A stretch of 64,000 bases of DNA from an uncultured Collinsella sp. (GTDB lineage Bacteria > Actinomycetota > Coriobacteriia > Coriobacteriales > Coriobacteriaceae), in contig CATXXC010000002.1 of NCBI GenBank assembly GCA_958403385.1, forward strand, positions 102,044 through 166,043, in the 5' to 3' direction. The translations under genes and the position numbers were made by a program. Within the stretch, counting starts at the first letter, position 1; each line of letters begins with the position of its first letter. Below are positions 1 to 8,408 of this stretch, in pieces. The notes under the pieces are model-generated. The model was not told where the DNA came from and did not search any database. It saw nothing but the letters and a program-made list of their open reading frames with translations.

Positions 1-59
1 ATTGGGCTCCGTTTACGGATTGCTCTGTATTAATGCTCGCAATTAAGCTCGAGGTTGGC

Positions 60-185
60 TACACTATCCCATGACCATTAAAGGGGTACGAGATACCCAC
101 ATGGAATTACATAGCTGCCAAAGAGCAGCCCTTCCTGTGGGTGTCTGGTCCGCTTTAAGCGGTCGGGCATCTATTTTTTTTGACT
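60..185 (+). promoter_or_regulatory. Probable attenuator leader of the pyr operon
   Basis: The transcript ahead of pyrR can form two structures. The first is a long hairpin (92-145) whose base GATACCCACA pairs with TGTGGGTGTC and whose tip is GCTGC-CAAAGA-GCAGC. The second is a short terminator-like hairpin, CCGC-TTTAA-GCGG (150-162), followed by a T-rich run ending at 181. This is the layout expected of a pyr leader controlled by PyrR, with an upstream protein-binding hairpin and a downstream terminator. The CAAAGAG tip only partly resembles the PyrR loop consensus known from Bacillus, so the binding site is inferred. TACACTAT at 60-67 may be the promoter -10 region; no convincing -35 was seen. 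Confidence 0.5.
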
Positions 186-220
186 GTGTCAGCAGTCAAG
201 ACATGTGAGGAAGGAGATCG

Positions 221-805
221 ATGGGCACGACTTCCCCCAAGGCGGTCATCATGGACGAGACCGCCGTCAATCGAGCGATGACCCGCATCGCGCACGAGAT
301 TCTCGAGCGCAACGAGGGCTGTGAAGACCTCGCTCTGGTCGGCATCGTCACGCGCGGCGACCTTCTGGCAAAGAAGCTCGCCGAGGAGATCAAGGAGATC
401 GAGGGCGTCGACGTTCCGCTCGGCAGCCTCGACATCAGCTTCTACCGCGATGACTACGCGACCAATTTCGCTCCCGCGATCCACGCTACCAACATTCCCT
501 TCAGCGTCGACGGCAAGCGCGTCGTGCTGGTGGACGACATCCTGTATACGGGCCGTACCATCCGCGCCGCTCTCGACGCCGTCATGGACCTGGGCCGTCC
601 GAGCCGCATTGAGCTGGCAGTCCTCGTTGACCGCGGCCACCGCGAGCTCCCCATCTCGCCGGACTTTGTCGGCAAGAACGTTCCCTCGTCGCATGAGGAG
701 AACGTGCACCTATATATGAAGGAAGTCGACGGCCACACCGCCGTCGAGATTAACGACGTCGCGCCGGGTTCCCACGTGGGCTCCGCGCCGCTGGGAGGTG
801 AGTAG
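221..805 (+). CDS. pyrR: Bifunctional pyr operon regulator / uracil phosphoribosyltransferase PyrR
   Basis: PyrR binds pyr mRNA when uridine nucleotides are plentiful and can also make UMP from uracil and PRPP. The 194-residue protein has the type I phosphoribosyltransferase signature at about 102-120 (VLVDDILYTGRTIRAALD), including the acidic pair and TG-R loop that bind PRPP. An upstream RTRG-like segment (VGIVTRGDLLAKKL, about 40-53) is typical of PyrR. The ATG follows a GGAAGGAG ribosome site. It is the first gene of the pyr operon and follows a leader with an attenuator-like terminator, which fits autogenous control. It is slightly longer than the usual 175-185 residues because of a C-terminal tail. 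Confidence 0.93.
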   Translation: MGTTSPKAVIMDETAVNRAMTRIAHEILERNEGCEDLALVGIVTRGDLLAKKLAEEIKEIEGVDVPLGSLDISFYRDDYATNFAPAIHATNIPFSVDGKRVVLVDDILYTGRTIRAALDAVMDLGRPSRIELAVLVDRGHRELPISPDFVGKNVPSSHEENVHLYMKEVDGHTAVEINDVAPGSHVGSAPLGGE

Positions 806-809
806 TACC

Positions 810-1754
810 GTGGCGTTCAACCATAAGCACCTGATCGACATTACCGAGTACTCTGAAGAGGATATCAAGCTCATCCTCGAGACCGCCAAGGCGTTCTCCG
901 AGGTCAACGAGCGTGCTATCAAGAAGGTCCCCACGCTCAAGGGCAAGACCATCGTCAACATGTTCAACGAGCCCTCGACGCGCACCCGCAGCTCTTTCGA
1001 GCTCGCCGAGAAGCGTCTTTCGGCCGACAGCCTTAACTTTGGCGGCTCCTCGACCTCCACGGTCAAGGGCGAGAGCCTCGTCGACACCGTCGAGACCCTC
1101 AACGCCTATAAGATCGACTGCATCGTCGTACGCGACAAGCACGCCGGTGCCCCCTACATCGTCACGCAGAACTCGCCCGCGAGCGTCATCTGCGCAGGTG
1201 ACGGCAAGCACAACCATCCCACGCAGGCCCTGCTCGACCTGTACACCATCTGGGAGCACAAGGGTGACTTCCACGGTCTGAAGGTCGCCGTCGTCGGCGA
1301 TATCGCGCACTCCCGCGTTTGCGGCTCGCTGATCCCCGCCCTTAAGATCATGGGCTGCGAGACCTACGCCGTCGCCCCCGGCACGCTGCTGCCGCCGTCG
1401 CCCGAGGTCCTGGGCTGCGACCACGTGACGAGCGACCTCGATTCCGTCCTGCCCGAGCTGGACGTCGTCTACATGCTGCGCGTGCAGCAGGAGCGCCTCG
1501 AGGGTGCTCCGTTCCCGACCATTCGCGAGTACCACAAGCTCTTCGGCCTGACCAAGGACCGCGAGAAGCTCATGAAGCCCGACGCGATCATCTGCCACCC
1601 GGGCCCCATCAACCGCGGCGTCGAGTTCGACTCCTATATGGCCGACCACCCGCAACGCTCCGTCATCCTGGAGCAGGTCTACGCCGGTATCTGCGTGCGT
1701 ATGGCTATCCTGTATCTGCTGCTTGGAGGTGCCGATAATGGCCTTGCTTCTTAA
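810..1754 (+). CDS. pyrB: Aspartate carbamoyltransferase catalytic chain PyrB
   Basis: Catalyses carbamoyl phosphate plus L-aspartate to carbamoyl aspartate, the first committed step of pyrimidine synthesis. The carbamoyl-phosphate site is seen as PSTRTR at about 55-60, with HPTQALLD in the middle and HPGPINRG near the C-terminus. Of two possible GTG starts (798 and 810), 810 is preferred: GGGAGGTGA lies 8 nt upstream and the protein then begins MAFNHKHLID, giving 314 residues. It starts 4 nt after the pyrR stop and overlaps pyrC by 17 nt, so it is probably translationally coupled. No pyrI regulatory chain gene is nearby. Confidence 0.95.
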   Translation: MAFNHKHLIDITEYSEEDIKLILETAKAFSEVNERAIKKVPTLKGKTIVNMFNEPSTRTRSSFELAEKRLSADSLNFGGSSTSTVKGESLVDTVETLNAYKIDCIVVRDKHAGAPYIVTQNSPASVICAGDGKHNHPTQALLDLYTIWEHKGDFHGLKVAVVGDIAHSRVCGSLIPALKIMGCETYAVAPGTLLPPSPEVLGCDHVTSDLDSVLPELDVVYMLRVQQERLEGAPFPTIREYHKLFGLTKDREKLMKPDAIICHPGPINRGVEFDSYMADHPQRSVILEQVYAGICVRMAILYLLLGGADNGLAS

Positions 1755-3027
1755 GAATGCCCACGTCGTCGACCCGTCCGTCGAGCTTGACGGTGTCGTT
1801 GACGTCCTGATTGACGGCGACAAGATCGCCGAGGTCGGCGAGAATCTCGCCGTCGAGGGAGCCGAGGTCCGCGACTTTTCCGGCAAGTACCTCGTCCCCG
1901 GCCTGGTGGATATGCACGTTCACCTTCGCGAGCCCGGCTACGAGGTCAAAGAGGACATCGAGAGCGGCACCCGCGCAGCTGCAAAGGGCGGCTTTACCGG
2001 CGTGTGCTCCATGCCCAACACCGATCCCGTTACCGATAACGGTACCGTCGTGGAGTTCGTCAAGTCCCGTGCTGCCGAGGTCGGTCACTGCCGCGTCTAT
2101 CCGTCGGGCGCTATGACCCGCGGTCTTAAGGGCGAGGCCATGTCCGAGATGGGCGATATGGTCGCCCACGGCGCCGTCGCCTTCACCGACGATGGTCGCG
2201 GCGTGCAGGGCGCGGGCATGCTCCGTCGCTGCATGGACTACGGCAAGATGTTCGGCAAGGTCTTTATGAGCCACTGCCAGGACGAGGATCTGGTCGGCCA
2301 CGGCCAGATCAACGAGGGCAAGGTCTCGACCCGTCTGGCCCTCGAGGGCTGGCCGGCCGCCGGCGAGGAGCTTCAGATCGCCCGCGACATCGAGATCGCC
2401 AAGCTGACCGGTGCCAAGCTGCACATCCAGCACATCTCCACCGCTCACGGTCTCGAGCTCGTGCGTGCCGGTAAGGCCGCCGGTGTCCAGGTGACCTGCG
2501 AGGCCACCCCGCACCACATGTTCCTGACCGAGAACGACTTGGACGAGACCTACAACACCTCGCTCAAGGTCAATCCGCCGCTGCGCACCGACGAGGACGC
2601 CGAGGCCATTCGTCAGGGTGTCATCGACGGTACCGTCGACGCTATCGTCACCGATCACGCTCCCCACACCCCGTGGGAGAAGGCCCGCGAGTTCGAGCTT
2701 GCGCCCTTTGGCATGATCGGCCTCGAGACCTCCCTGTCGCTCGTACTCACCGAGCTGGTCAACACGGGCAAGATGAGCGTGGGCCGCATGGTCGAGCTCA
2801 TGGCCATCAAGCCGCGTGAGATTCTGGGCCTCGACCAGGTTCAGGTCAAGGCGGGCTCCGTTGCCGACCTGACCGTGTTCGACCCCTCTGCCACCTGGAC
2901 GGTCGGCGAGGACGGTTATGAGTCGCGCGCCGAGAACTCCGGTTTTGCCGGACGCACGCTTACCGGTCGTGCCACCGATGTGTTTGTCGGCGGTAAGCAG
3001 ACGCTCGCCGACGGCTGCATCTGCTAG
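1738..3027 (+). CDS. pyrC: Dihydroorotase PyrC
   Basis: Zinc amidohydrolase that cyclises carbamoyl aspartate to dihydroorotate. The metal-binding HxH sits in VDMHVHLREPG at about 58-68, and the conserved TDHAPH motif lies near residue 305. The 429-residue length fits class I dihydroorotases. The ATG at 1738 is chosen over an in-frame TTG at 1723 because GGAGG at 1725-1729 is correctly spaced for it and the product begins MALLLKNAHVVD. The gene starts inside the 3' end of pyrB. Confidence 0.95.
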   Translation: MALLLKNAHVVDPSVELDGVVDVLIDGDKIAEVGENLAVEGAEVRDFSGKYLVPGLVDMHVHLREPGYEVKEDIESGTRAAAKGGFTGVCSMPNTDPVTDNGTVVEFVKSRAAEVGHCRVYPSGAMTRGLKGEAMSEMGDMVAHGAVAFTDDGRGVQGAGMLRRCMDYGKMFGKVFMSHCQDEDLVGHGQINEGKVSTRLALEGWPAAGEELQIARDIEIAKLTGAKLHIQHISTAHGLELVRAGKAAGVQVTCEATPHHMFLTENDLDETYNTSLKVNPPLRTDEDAEAIRQGVIDGTVDAIVTDHAPHTPWEKAREFELAPFGMIGLETSLSLVLTELVNTGKMSVGRMVELMAIKPREILGLDQVQVKAGSVADLTVFDPSATWTVGEDGYESRAENSGFAGRTLTGRATDVFVGGKQTLADGCIC

Positions 3028-3119
3028 CATAGCCTTATCGCTTTTGTGCGCGGTGCCCTTGCGGTGCCGCGCTTTCTGTTCGTTTTGACCATGCAATCGC
3101 ATGGGGGATTGGAGCGTCT

Positions 3120-3911
3120 ATGCCCACACCTTCCACTGCACGCATGCACGACTTCGAGGTCGTCTCGAACCAGGAGATCGCCGACGGCATCTTCTCGCTC
3201 GTCATCTCGGCCCCCAAGCTTGCAAGTGCGCTCAAGCCCGGTCAGTTTGTGAACATTGCCGTGCCCGGCGATGCGTCCTCGCTGCTTCGCGTGCCCCTGA
3301 GCTTCTATCGCGCCGACGCCCAGGCCGGTACCGTCGAGCTGTGGTACGCCGTCGTGGGTGACGACACCCGTCGTCTGTCGCAGATGGTCCCCGGCTCCAA
3401 GTCCAACCTGTTGGGCCCTGGCGGCCGCGGCTGGCTTGTTCCCGAGGGCACCAGGAAGGCGCTGCTCGTGGCGGGCGGCATCGGCGTTCCGCCCGTGCTC
3501 TGCCTCGCCGGCAAGCTTGCCGAGCAGGGCGTGGATGTCGACGTGTGCCTGGGCTTTGGCACCGCTTCCAAGGCCGTGGGTGTCGATGAGTTCCGCGCGC
3601 TGGGCGCCACGGTTAACGTGTGCACCGACGATGGCACGCTGGGCACGCACGGTTTTTGCACCGACCCAGCAGCCGAGCTGCTCGGCGAGGGCGGCTACGA
3701 CTACGTCGCCAGCTGCGGCCCCGCCGTCATGATGAAGAAAGTCGCCGCCGCTGCCGCCGAGGCCGGTGCATACTGCGAGGTGTCGCTTGAGCGCATGATG
3801 AGCTGTGGCTTTGGCGCCTGCAACACCTGCAATGTCGAGACGGTCGACGGTATGAAGGGCGCCTGCATGTGCGGCCCCGTGTTCGATGCTTCCAAGGTGG
3901 TGGTCTTCTAG
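3120..3911 (+). CDS. pyrK: Dihydroorotate dehydrogenase B electron transfer subunit PyrK
   Basis: FAD and [2Fe-2S] subunit that passes electrons from dihydroorotate dehydrogenase PyrD to NAD+. The 263-residue protein has a ferredoxin-reductase-like fold: an N-terminal beta barrel with PGQFVNI and RVPLSFYR, a nucleotide-binding centre (LLVAGGIGVPP) and a C-terminal cysteine cluster CGFGACNTCNV followed by CMCGP at about 227-248, which are the iron-sulfur ligands. About 90 nt separate it from pyrC. It overlaps pyrD by one base (TAGTG), which fits a stoichiometric PyrK-PyrD complex. Confidence 0.93.
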   Translation: MPTPSTARMHDFEVVSNQEIADGIFSLVISAPKLASALKPGQFVNIAVPGDASSLLRVPLSFYRADAQAGTVELWYAVVGDDTRRLSQMVPGSKSNLLGPGGRGWLVPEGTRKALLVAGGIGVPPVLCLAGKLAEQGVDVDVCLGFGTASKAVGVDEFRALGATVNVCTDDGTLGTHGFCTDPAAELLGEGGYDYVASCGPAVMMKKVAAAAAEAGAYCEVSLERMMSCGFGACNTCNVETVDGMKGACMCGPVFDASKVVVF

Positions 3912-4834
3912 TGGGTACCGTGAACATGGCCGTCGATTTCGGCGGCGTCAAGATGCAGAACCCCATCAACACCGCAGCCGGTACCTTTGGCTACGGTTGG
4001 CAGTTCCAGAACTTCTTTGATGTTTCGCAGCTGGGCGCCATCACCACCAAGGGTTGCGCTGCCGAGCCCTGGCCCGGCAACCCCGCGCCCCGCATGGCCG
4101 AGATTCCCGGCGGTATGATCAACTCCGTGGGCCTTCAGAACCCCGGCGTGGCCGCCTTTGCCCGTGAGTCCGGTCCGTGGCTCGAACAGCTGTCCAAGGA
4201 CGGCTGCCAGGTCATCTGTCAGGTTGCCGGCCACTCCGTTGACGAGTTTGTCCGCGCACTCGAGATGTATGTCGAGCTGTGCCCCTGGGCTGCCGGCTAC
4301 GAGATCAACGTGAGCTGCCCTAATATCGCCGCCGGCGGTGCCGCCATGGGCTCCACGCCCGAGGGCGCCTCTTCCGTTATGGCTGCCTGCCGCAAGGTGA
4401 CCGATAAGCCGCTGTTCGTAAAGATGGCTCCGGTCAACGTTGCCGAGATTGCCAAGGCCCTCGAGGCTGCCGGTGCCGACGGTCTTTCAGTCATCAACTC
4501 CATCCAGGGCATGGCCATCGACGTCCATACCCGCAAGTCCCGCGTGGCCAAGCCCAAGGGCGGCCTTTCGGGCCCGCTGTGCCACCACATCGCCGTGCGC
4601 ATGGTCTGGGAGGTTGCCCAGGCCGTCGATATCCCCATCAACGGTGTCGGCGGTGTCATGACGGGCGAGGATGCGGCCGAGTTTATCCTGGCTGGCGCCA
4701 CCTGCGTGTCGGTCGGTATGGCCAACTTCGTCGATCCGTGCGCTTCGCTCAAGATCGCGCACGAGCTCGAGGCCTGGGCGGAGTCCCAGGGCGTAAAGGA
4801 CATCAACGAGCTGGTAGGTGCTTTCGAATGCTAG
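3911..4834 (+). CDS. pyrD: Dihydroorotate dehydrogenase B catalytic subunit PyrD (class 1B)
   Basis: FMN enzyme oxidising dihydroorotate to orotate; pairing with pyrK marks it as the NAD-linked class 1B form. NVSCPN is visible, with the cysteine that acts as the base in class 1 enzymes, along with NSVGLQNPG early on and the phosphate-binding GVGGVMTGEDA near the C-terminus. The GTG at 3911 overlaps the pyrK stop and gives 307 residues. GTG at 3920 and ATG at 3926 are alternative starts. The stop overlaps the pyrF start. Confidence 0.94.
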   Translation: MGTVNMAVDFGGVKMQNPINTAAGTFGYGWQFQNFFDVSQLGAITTKGCAAEPWPGNPAPRMAEIPGGMINSVGLQNPGVAAFARESGPWLEQLSKDGCQVICQVAGHSVDEFVRALEMYVELCPWAAGYEINVSCPNIAAGGAAMGSTPEGASSVMAACRKVTDKPLFVKMAPVNVAEIAKALEAAGADGLSVINSIQGMAIDVHTRKSRVAKPKGGLSGPLCHHIAVRMVWEVAQAVDIPINGVGGVMTGEDAAEFILAGATCVSVGMANFVDPCASLKIAHELEAWAESQGVKDINELVGAFEC

Positions 4835-5544
4835 AGACCGATGCCCGCGACCGTGTGATCGTCGCCCTCGACTGCGACCGTGAGCGCGCACTCGAGCTCG
4901 CCTACGAGCTTTCTGGTCATGCCGCTTGGCTCAAAGTTGGCATGACGCTCTATTACGCTGAGGGCCCCGAGATCGTCAAGACCTTTAAGGACCTGGGCTT
5001 TAAGGTCTTCCTTGACCTTAAGTTCCATGATATTCCGCATCAGGTTCGCGGTGCCGCCCGCTCGGCCTCGCTTGCCGGTGCCGATCTGCTTTCGGTCCAC
5101 GGCTTGGGTTCGGGCGCCATGCTCGCTGCCTGCCGCGAGGGCGCCGAGGAGGCGCGCGAGGACCGCGCCAAGCTCGTCGCCATCACCGTGCTCACGAGCA
5201 TGAACCAGGATGCCTTGAGCGAGATCGGCGTCGAGTCGCCCGTGGCCGAGGAGGCCGCCCGCCTGGCAAAGCTCGCTCAGGCCAACGGCATCGACGGTAT
5301 CGTGTGCTCGCCGATGGAGGCTCACGACATGCGTGAGCTGCTGGGCCCCGATGCCCTCATCGTGACTCCGGGTGTGCGTCCGGTGGGTGCCGCCCTTGGT
5401 GACCAGTCCCGCGTGGCGACGCCTTCCCAGGCTATCGAGCGTGGCGCAAGCCACATTGTGGTGGGCCGTCCCATCACCGGCGCCGACGATCCGGTTGCCG
5501 CCTTTGACGCTATTGTCGCTGAGCTGGTCGAAAACGTCGCCTAA
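4828..5544 (+). CDS. pyrF: Orotidine 5'-phosphate decarboxylase PyrF
   Basis: Decarboxylates OMP to UMP, the last step of UMP synthesis. The family core FLDLKFHDIPHQV contains the D-x-K-x2-D active-site motif. IVALDCD at the N-terminus and VTPGVRPVG and VVGRPITGA near the C-terminus are phosphate-binding elements. The 238-residue length is normal. The ATG overlaps the end of pyrD, so coupling is likely. It is the last gene of the operon; carAB and pyrE are not in this window and must be elsewhere. Confidence 0.95.
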   Translation: MLETDARDRVIVALDCDRERALELAYELSGHAAWLKVGMTLYYAEGPEIVKTFKDLGFKVFLDLKFHDIPHQVRGAARSASLAGADLLSVHGLGSGAMLAACREGAEEAREDRAKLVAITVLTSMNQDALSEIGVESPVAEEAARLAKLAQANGIDGIVCSPMEAHDMRELLGPDALIVTPGVRPVGAALGDQSRVATPSQAIERGASHIVVGRPITGADDPVAAFDAIVAELVENVA

Positions 5545-5589
5545 AAGATTCCCCTAAGTCACCACTTTTGGGTCTCATTAGCACAAAAT

Positions 5590-5647
5590 AGCCCCTGTGC
5601 CTGCGTAAACTTTCCCATCCTTTGTGTGGAATCGCAGGTCAGGGGCT
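5590..5647. repeat. Imperfect stem-loop between pyrF and mihF
   Basis: AGCCCCTG (5590-5597) and CCTGCG (5600-5605) pair with CGCAGG (5633-5638) and CAGGGGCT (5640-5647), leaving a 27-nt loop. There is no T-run after it on the plus strand, so it is not a classical intrinsic terminator. It may be a transcript-end or processing structure for the pyr operon. Its design, a strong stem around a fairly large loop, recalls the bigger elements at 27315 and 48933, but the sequence is different. Confidence 0.6.
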
Positions 5648-5666
5648 TAACTTTGGGCGCAGTATA

Positions 5667-5695
5667 TTGCACTTTTTGCGGGTATCGTCTAACCT
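5667..5695 (+). promoter_or_regulatory. Candidate promoter for mihF
   Basis: TTGCAC (5667-5672) and TAACCT (5690-5695) are separated by 17 bp, and the arrangement lies upstream of mihF. A second -10-like TAAAAT at 5734-5739 lies nearer to the gene but lacks a well-spaced -35. Assigned by sequence only. Confidence 0.4.
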
Positions 5696-5783
5696 ATGGA
5701 GCCGCGATTGGGCATTTTGTACGTTCTACGTGCTAAAATGCCAATTATTGAATCAGATATAACCCAACTTTTTGGAGGTACGA

Positions 5784-6092
5784 ATGGCACTCCCTCAGCT
5801 TACCGATGAGCAGCGCAAGCAGGCTCTTGAGAAGGCTGCTGCCGCACGTCACGCCCGCGCTGAGCTTCGCGAGCAGATCAAGAAGGGCGAGAAGTCCCTC
5901 GAGTCCGTGCTCAACTCCGATGACCCCATCGCTTCCCGCATGAAGGTTTCCACCCTCATCGAGTCTCTCCCTGGTTATGGCAAGGCCAAGGCCGCCAAGA
6001 TCATGGAGGAGCTCGGTATCTCCGCTACCCGTCGCGTCCAGGGCCTCGGCGTCCGTCAGCGCGAGCAGCTCCTCGAGCAGCTGACCAAATAA
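5784..6092 (+). CDS. mihF: Integration host factor, actinobacterial type (mIHF)
   Basis: Small basic nucleoid protein of the actinobacterial mIHF family, which bends DNA and is unrelated in sequence to proteobacterial IHF. The 102-residue product has the characteristic start MALPQLTDEQRKQALEKAA, the LIESLPGYGKAKAAKIMEEL segment (a helix-two-turn-helix DNA-binding fold) and the terminal RRVQGLG-RQREQLLE. The ATG at 5784 follows GGAGG at 5774-5778. Its position directly before gmk and rpoZ is the conserved actinobacterial order and supports the phylum assignment. Confidence 0.93.
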   Translation: MALPQLTDEQRKQALEKAAAARHARAELREQIKKGEKSLESVLNSDDPIASRMKVSTLIESLPGYGKAKAAKIMEELGISATRRVQGLGVRQREQLLEQLTK

Positions 6093-6662
6093 GTGAGCGC
6101 TCAGGATTCCAAGCTCTTTGTGATTTCTGGACCGTCAGGCGCAGGCAAGGGTACGCTCGTCACTCGTGTGCGCGAGCGCCGCTCGAATCTGGGCCTGACG
6201 GTTTCGGCTACCACGCGAGCACCACGCAAAGGTGAGGTCGACGGCGTCAACTACTTTTTTCTGACGCGCGAGGAGTTCGACCGCCGCGTGGCAAACGGTG
6301 AGTTTGTTGAGTGGGCCGAGGTCCACGGTAACTGCTACGGCACGTTGGTGAGCGAGGTTCAGTCCAAGCTCGCCTCTGGTTCGTCTCTCATCTTGGAGAT
6401 CGATGTCCAGGGTGCCCTGCAGGTGAAGGAGCGTTTCCCCGAGGCCGTGCTGATCTTTATCAAGCCGCCTTCGCTTGAGGTACTCCGCGAGCGTCTAGTC
6501 GGTCGCGGTACCGAGACGCCCGAGACGATTGAGCTGCGTATGGCAAACGCCGCCGATGAGCTTGCCCTTGCCGACCGCTACGACGACGTCGTGGTAAATG
6601 ACGATCTCGACCGCGCGACCGATGAGCTCGTTCGCGTTCTCGATATGCATGAAAGGATCTGA
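6093..6662 (+). CDS. gmk: Guanylate kinase
   Basis: Phosphorylates GMP to GDP using ATP. The P-loop GPSGAGKGT lies at about 13-21, followed by the GMP-binding TTRAPRKGEVDGVNYFF and EIDVQGALQ motifs. The 189-residue length is typical. The GTG start immediately follows the mihF stop with no gap, so the two are probably co-translated; no better start is available because the P-loop is only a few residues downstream. Confidence 0.94.
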   Translation: MSAQDSKLFVISGPSGAGKGTLVTRVRERRSNLGLTVSATTRAPRKGEVDGVNYFFLTREEFDRRVANGEFVEWAEVHGNCYGTLVSEVQSKLASGSSLILEIDVQGALQVKERFPEAVLIFIKPPSLEVLRERLVGRGTETPETIELRMANAADELALADRYDDVVVNDDLDRATDELVRVLDMHERI

Positions 6663-6667
6663 GGTCC

Positions 6668-6949
6668 GTGTCCGTTGTAAAGCCTTGCATTGACGATCTT
6701 CTGGAGAAGACCGATCACAACCGCTTCCTGCTCGCTTCGCTTGCCTCCAAGCGCGCCTGCGACATCAATAGCATGCTGCGTGGCCAGCACAACCGCGTGC
6801 TTGCCGTCCAGGATGTCGATGACATCACCATCGGGCTTTCCGGTGCCGATACCATTTCGATGGCTATGGATGAGATTATCGACGGCGACATCTCTTACGA
6901 CGAGGCCCGTTATGAGAAGGCGCTCGGCCACAAGGTTGCTGAAGCCTAA
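6668..6949 (+). CDS. rpoZ: DNA-directed RNA polymerase omega subunit
   Basis: The 93-residue omega subunit helps assemble RNA polymerase and, in many bacteria, contributes to ppGpp binding. The conserved N-terminal region is clear: ...PCIDDLLEKTDHNRF followed by LASLASKRACDIN. The start is GTG, five bases after gmk. The gmk-rpoZ pair is widely conserved. The thiI ATG follows its stop directly. Confidence 0.9.
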   Translation: MSVVKPCIDDLLEKTDHNRFLLASLASKRACDINSMLRGQHNRVLAVQDVDDITIGLSGADTISMAMDEIIDGDISYDEARYEKALGHKVAEA

Positions 6950-8194
6950 ATGGCGGCTCGCGTCTGCCTGGTCCACTATCACGAGGTTGGACTTAAGGGT
7001 AAGAACCGCGCACATTTTGAGCATATCCTCATGGATAACATCAAGGCGGCCTTGGCCGCCTTTTCCGTGAATGCCGTGTCTCGAATTTCCGGTTATATCC
7101 TCGTGACCTTTAACGAGCATCAGGCCGACGAGGCGGCTCGTGTCATTCGCACCGTTCCCGGCGTTGCTCGCGTGTCTTTGGCGTATCACACCAATCGCGA
7201 CCCTCAGGAGTACTGTGCCGCCGCCGTGAAGGCGCTGCGTGAGTTTGGCCCCTTCGATTCGTTTAAGGTGCACGCCAAGCGCTCCAATACCGACTACGAG
7301 CTCACCTCGATTGATATCAATCGACAGGTTGGCGAGGTGCTGTGCGAGGCGTTCCCCGATAAAAAGGTTCAAATGCACGATCCCGACGCGATGGTTCACG
7401 TGCTGGTTGTTCAGGGTAGCGTTTATGTGTACGCGCGCTCCGAGCGCGGTGTGGGCGGTCTGCCGGTGGGCTCTGCCGGTAAGGTCGTGACCCTGCTGTC
7501 ATCGGGTATCGACTCGCCGGTGGCGACCTGGATGCTCGCGCGACGCGGAGCCGTGTGCGTGCCGGTGCATTTTTCCGGTCGTCCGCAGACGCCAGATACC
7601 AGCGAGTATCTAGTGCAGGACATCATTCGCGCCCTTGAGCCGGGTGTCCAGATCGGCCGTCTGTATGTTGTGCCGTTTGGCGACTGCCAGCGCGAGATTT
7701 CGGTGACCTGTCCCAGCAACCTGCGCGTGATCATGTATCGCCGCATTATGTATTCGGTTGCCGAGCGCATTGCACACATCGAGGGCGCCAAGGCTATCGT
7801 GACGGGCGAATCGCTTGGGCAGGTTGCCTCCCAAACGCTTGAGAACATCATGGCCGTCAACGAGGCCGTGAAGATCCCCGTGTTCCGCCCTCTCATCGGT
7901 TCGGACAAGCAGGAGATCATCGCGCGCGCCGAGGAGATCGGTACGTTTGATATCTCGACTGAGGCCGCTCCCGACTGCTGCACGCTGTTTATGCCGCGCC
8001 GTCCCGAGACGCACGCCAAACTCGATGCCGTGCATGAGGCCTGGGAGTTGTTCGATCACGAGGAGATGATCGAGCGCCTGCTCAAGCAGACCGAGTATAT
8101 CGACTTCGAGAGCAATACGTATAAGGCCCCTAAGACCTTAAAACGCAAACATTCGGAGCTTGCTCCGCGTGAGATTTACCAAGATCACGAGTAA
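6950..8194 (+). CDS. thiI: tRNA 4-thiouridine synthase ThiI
   Basis: Adenylates U8 of tRNA and inserts sulfur to give s4U; in some bacteria it also serves thiamine synthesis. The protein has 414 residues: an N-terminal ferredoxin-like region and THUMP domain (to about residue 165), then a PP-loop pyrophosphatase domain with SSGIDSPVATW at about 184-194. No C-terminal rhodanese domain is present, which is the short form. It follows rpoZ with no gap and is closed by a strong hairpin at 8205. Confidence 0.93.
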   Translation: MAARVCLVHYHEVGLKGKNRAHFEHILMDNIKAALAAFSVNAVSRISGYILVTFNEHQADEAARVIRTVPGVARVSLAYHTNRDPQEYCAAAVKALREFGPFDSFKVHAKRSNTDYELTSIDINRQVGEVLCEAFPDKKVQMHDPDAMVHVLVVQGSVYVYARSERGVGGLPVGSAGKVVTLLSSGIDSPVATWMLARRGAVCVPVHFSGRPQTPDTSEYLVQDIIRALEPGVQIGRLYVVPFGDCQREISVTCPSNLRVIMYRRIMYSVAERIAHIEGAKAIVTGESLGQVASQTLENIMAVNEAVKIPVFRPLIGSDKQEIIARAEEIGTFDISTEAAPDCCTLFMPRRPETHAKLDAVHEAWELFDHEEMIERLLKQTEYIDFESNTYKAPKTLKRKHSELAPREIYQDHE

Positions 8195-8204
8195 TTTTGT
8201 GCAT

Positions 8205-8238
8205 AGACCGACGATGCGCCTGCATCGTCGGTCTTTTG
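8205..8238 (+). terminator. Intrinsic terminator after thiI
   Basis: AGACCGACGATGC (8205-8217) pairs perfectly with GCATCGTCGGTCT (8222-8234), with a 4-nt loop followed by TTT. It closes the mihF-gmk-rpoZ-thiI unit. Confidence 0.85.
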
Positions 8239-8408
8239 CTATCTGGGCATTTTGCGGCTAAGTGTTCATTTGCTGACGTGTGCCTGAATAAATGGACAGA
8301 TTTGTGCAAGGTTTTGGTCGGTTTTTGGTTTGACCGCTAAAACCGGTGTGGGCGTGCGGAGGCTGCGGCGTTCGTTTCCTGACACGATGGTGTTGGGAGG
8401 TGTTTGCT

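Noticed and set aside
798..809. GTG at 798 as the pyrB start
   Set aside because: It lies within the ribosome-binding sequence itself; GTG 810 has correct spacing and gives the normal family length.
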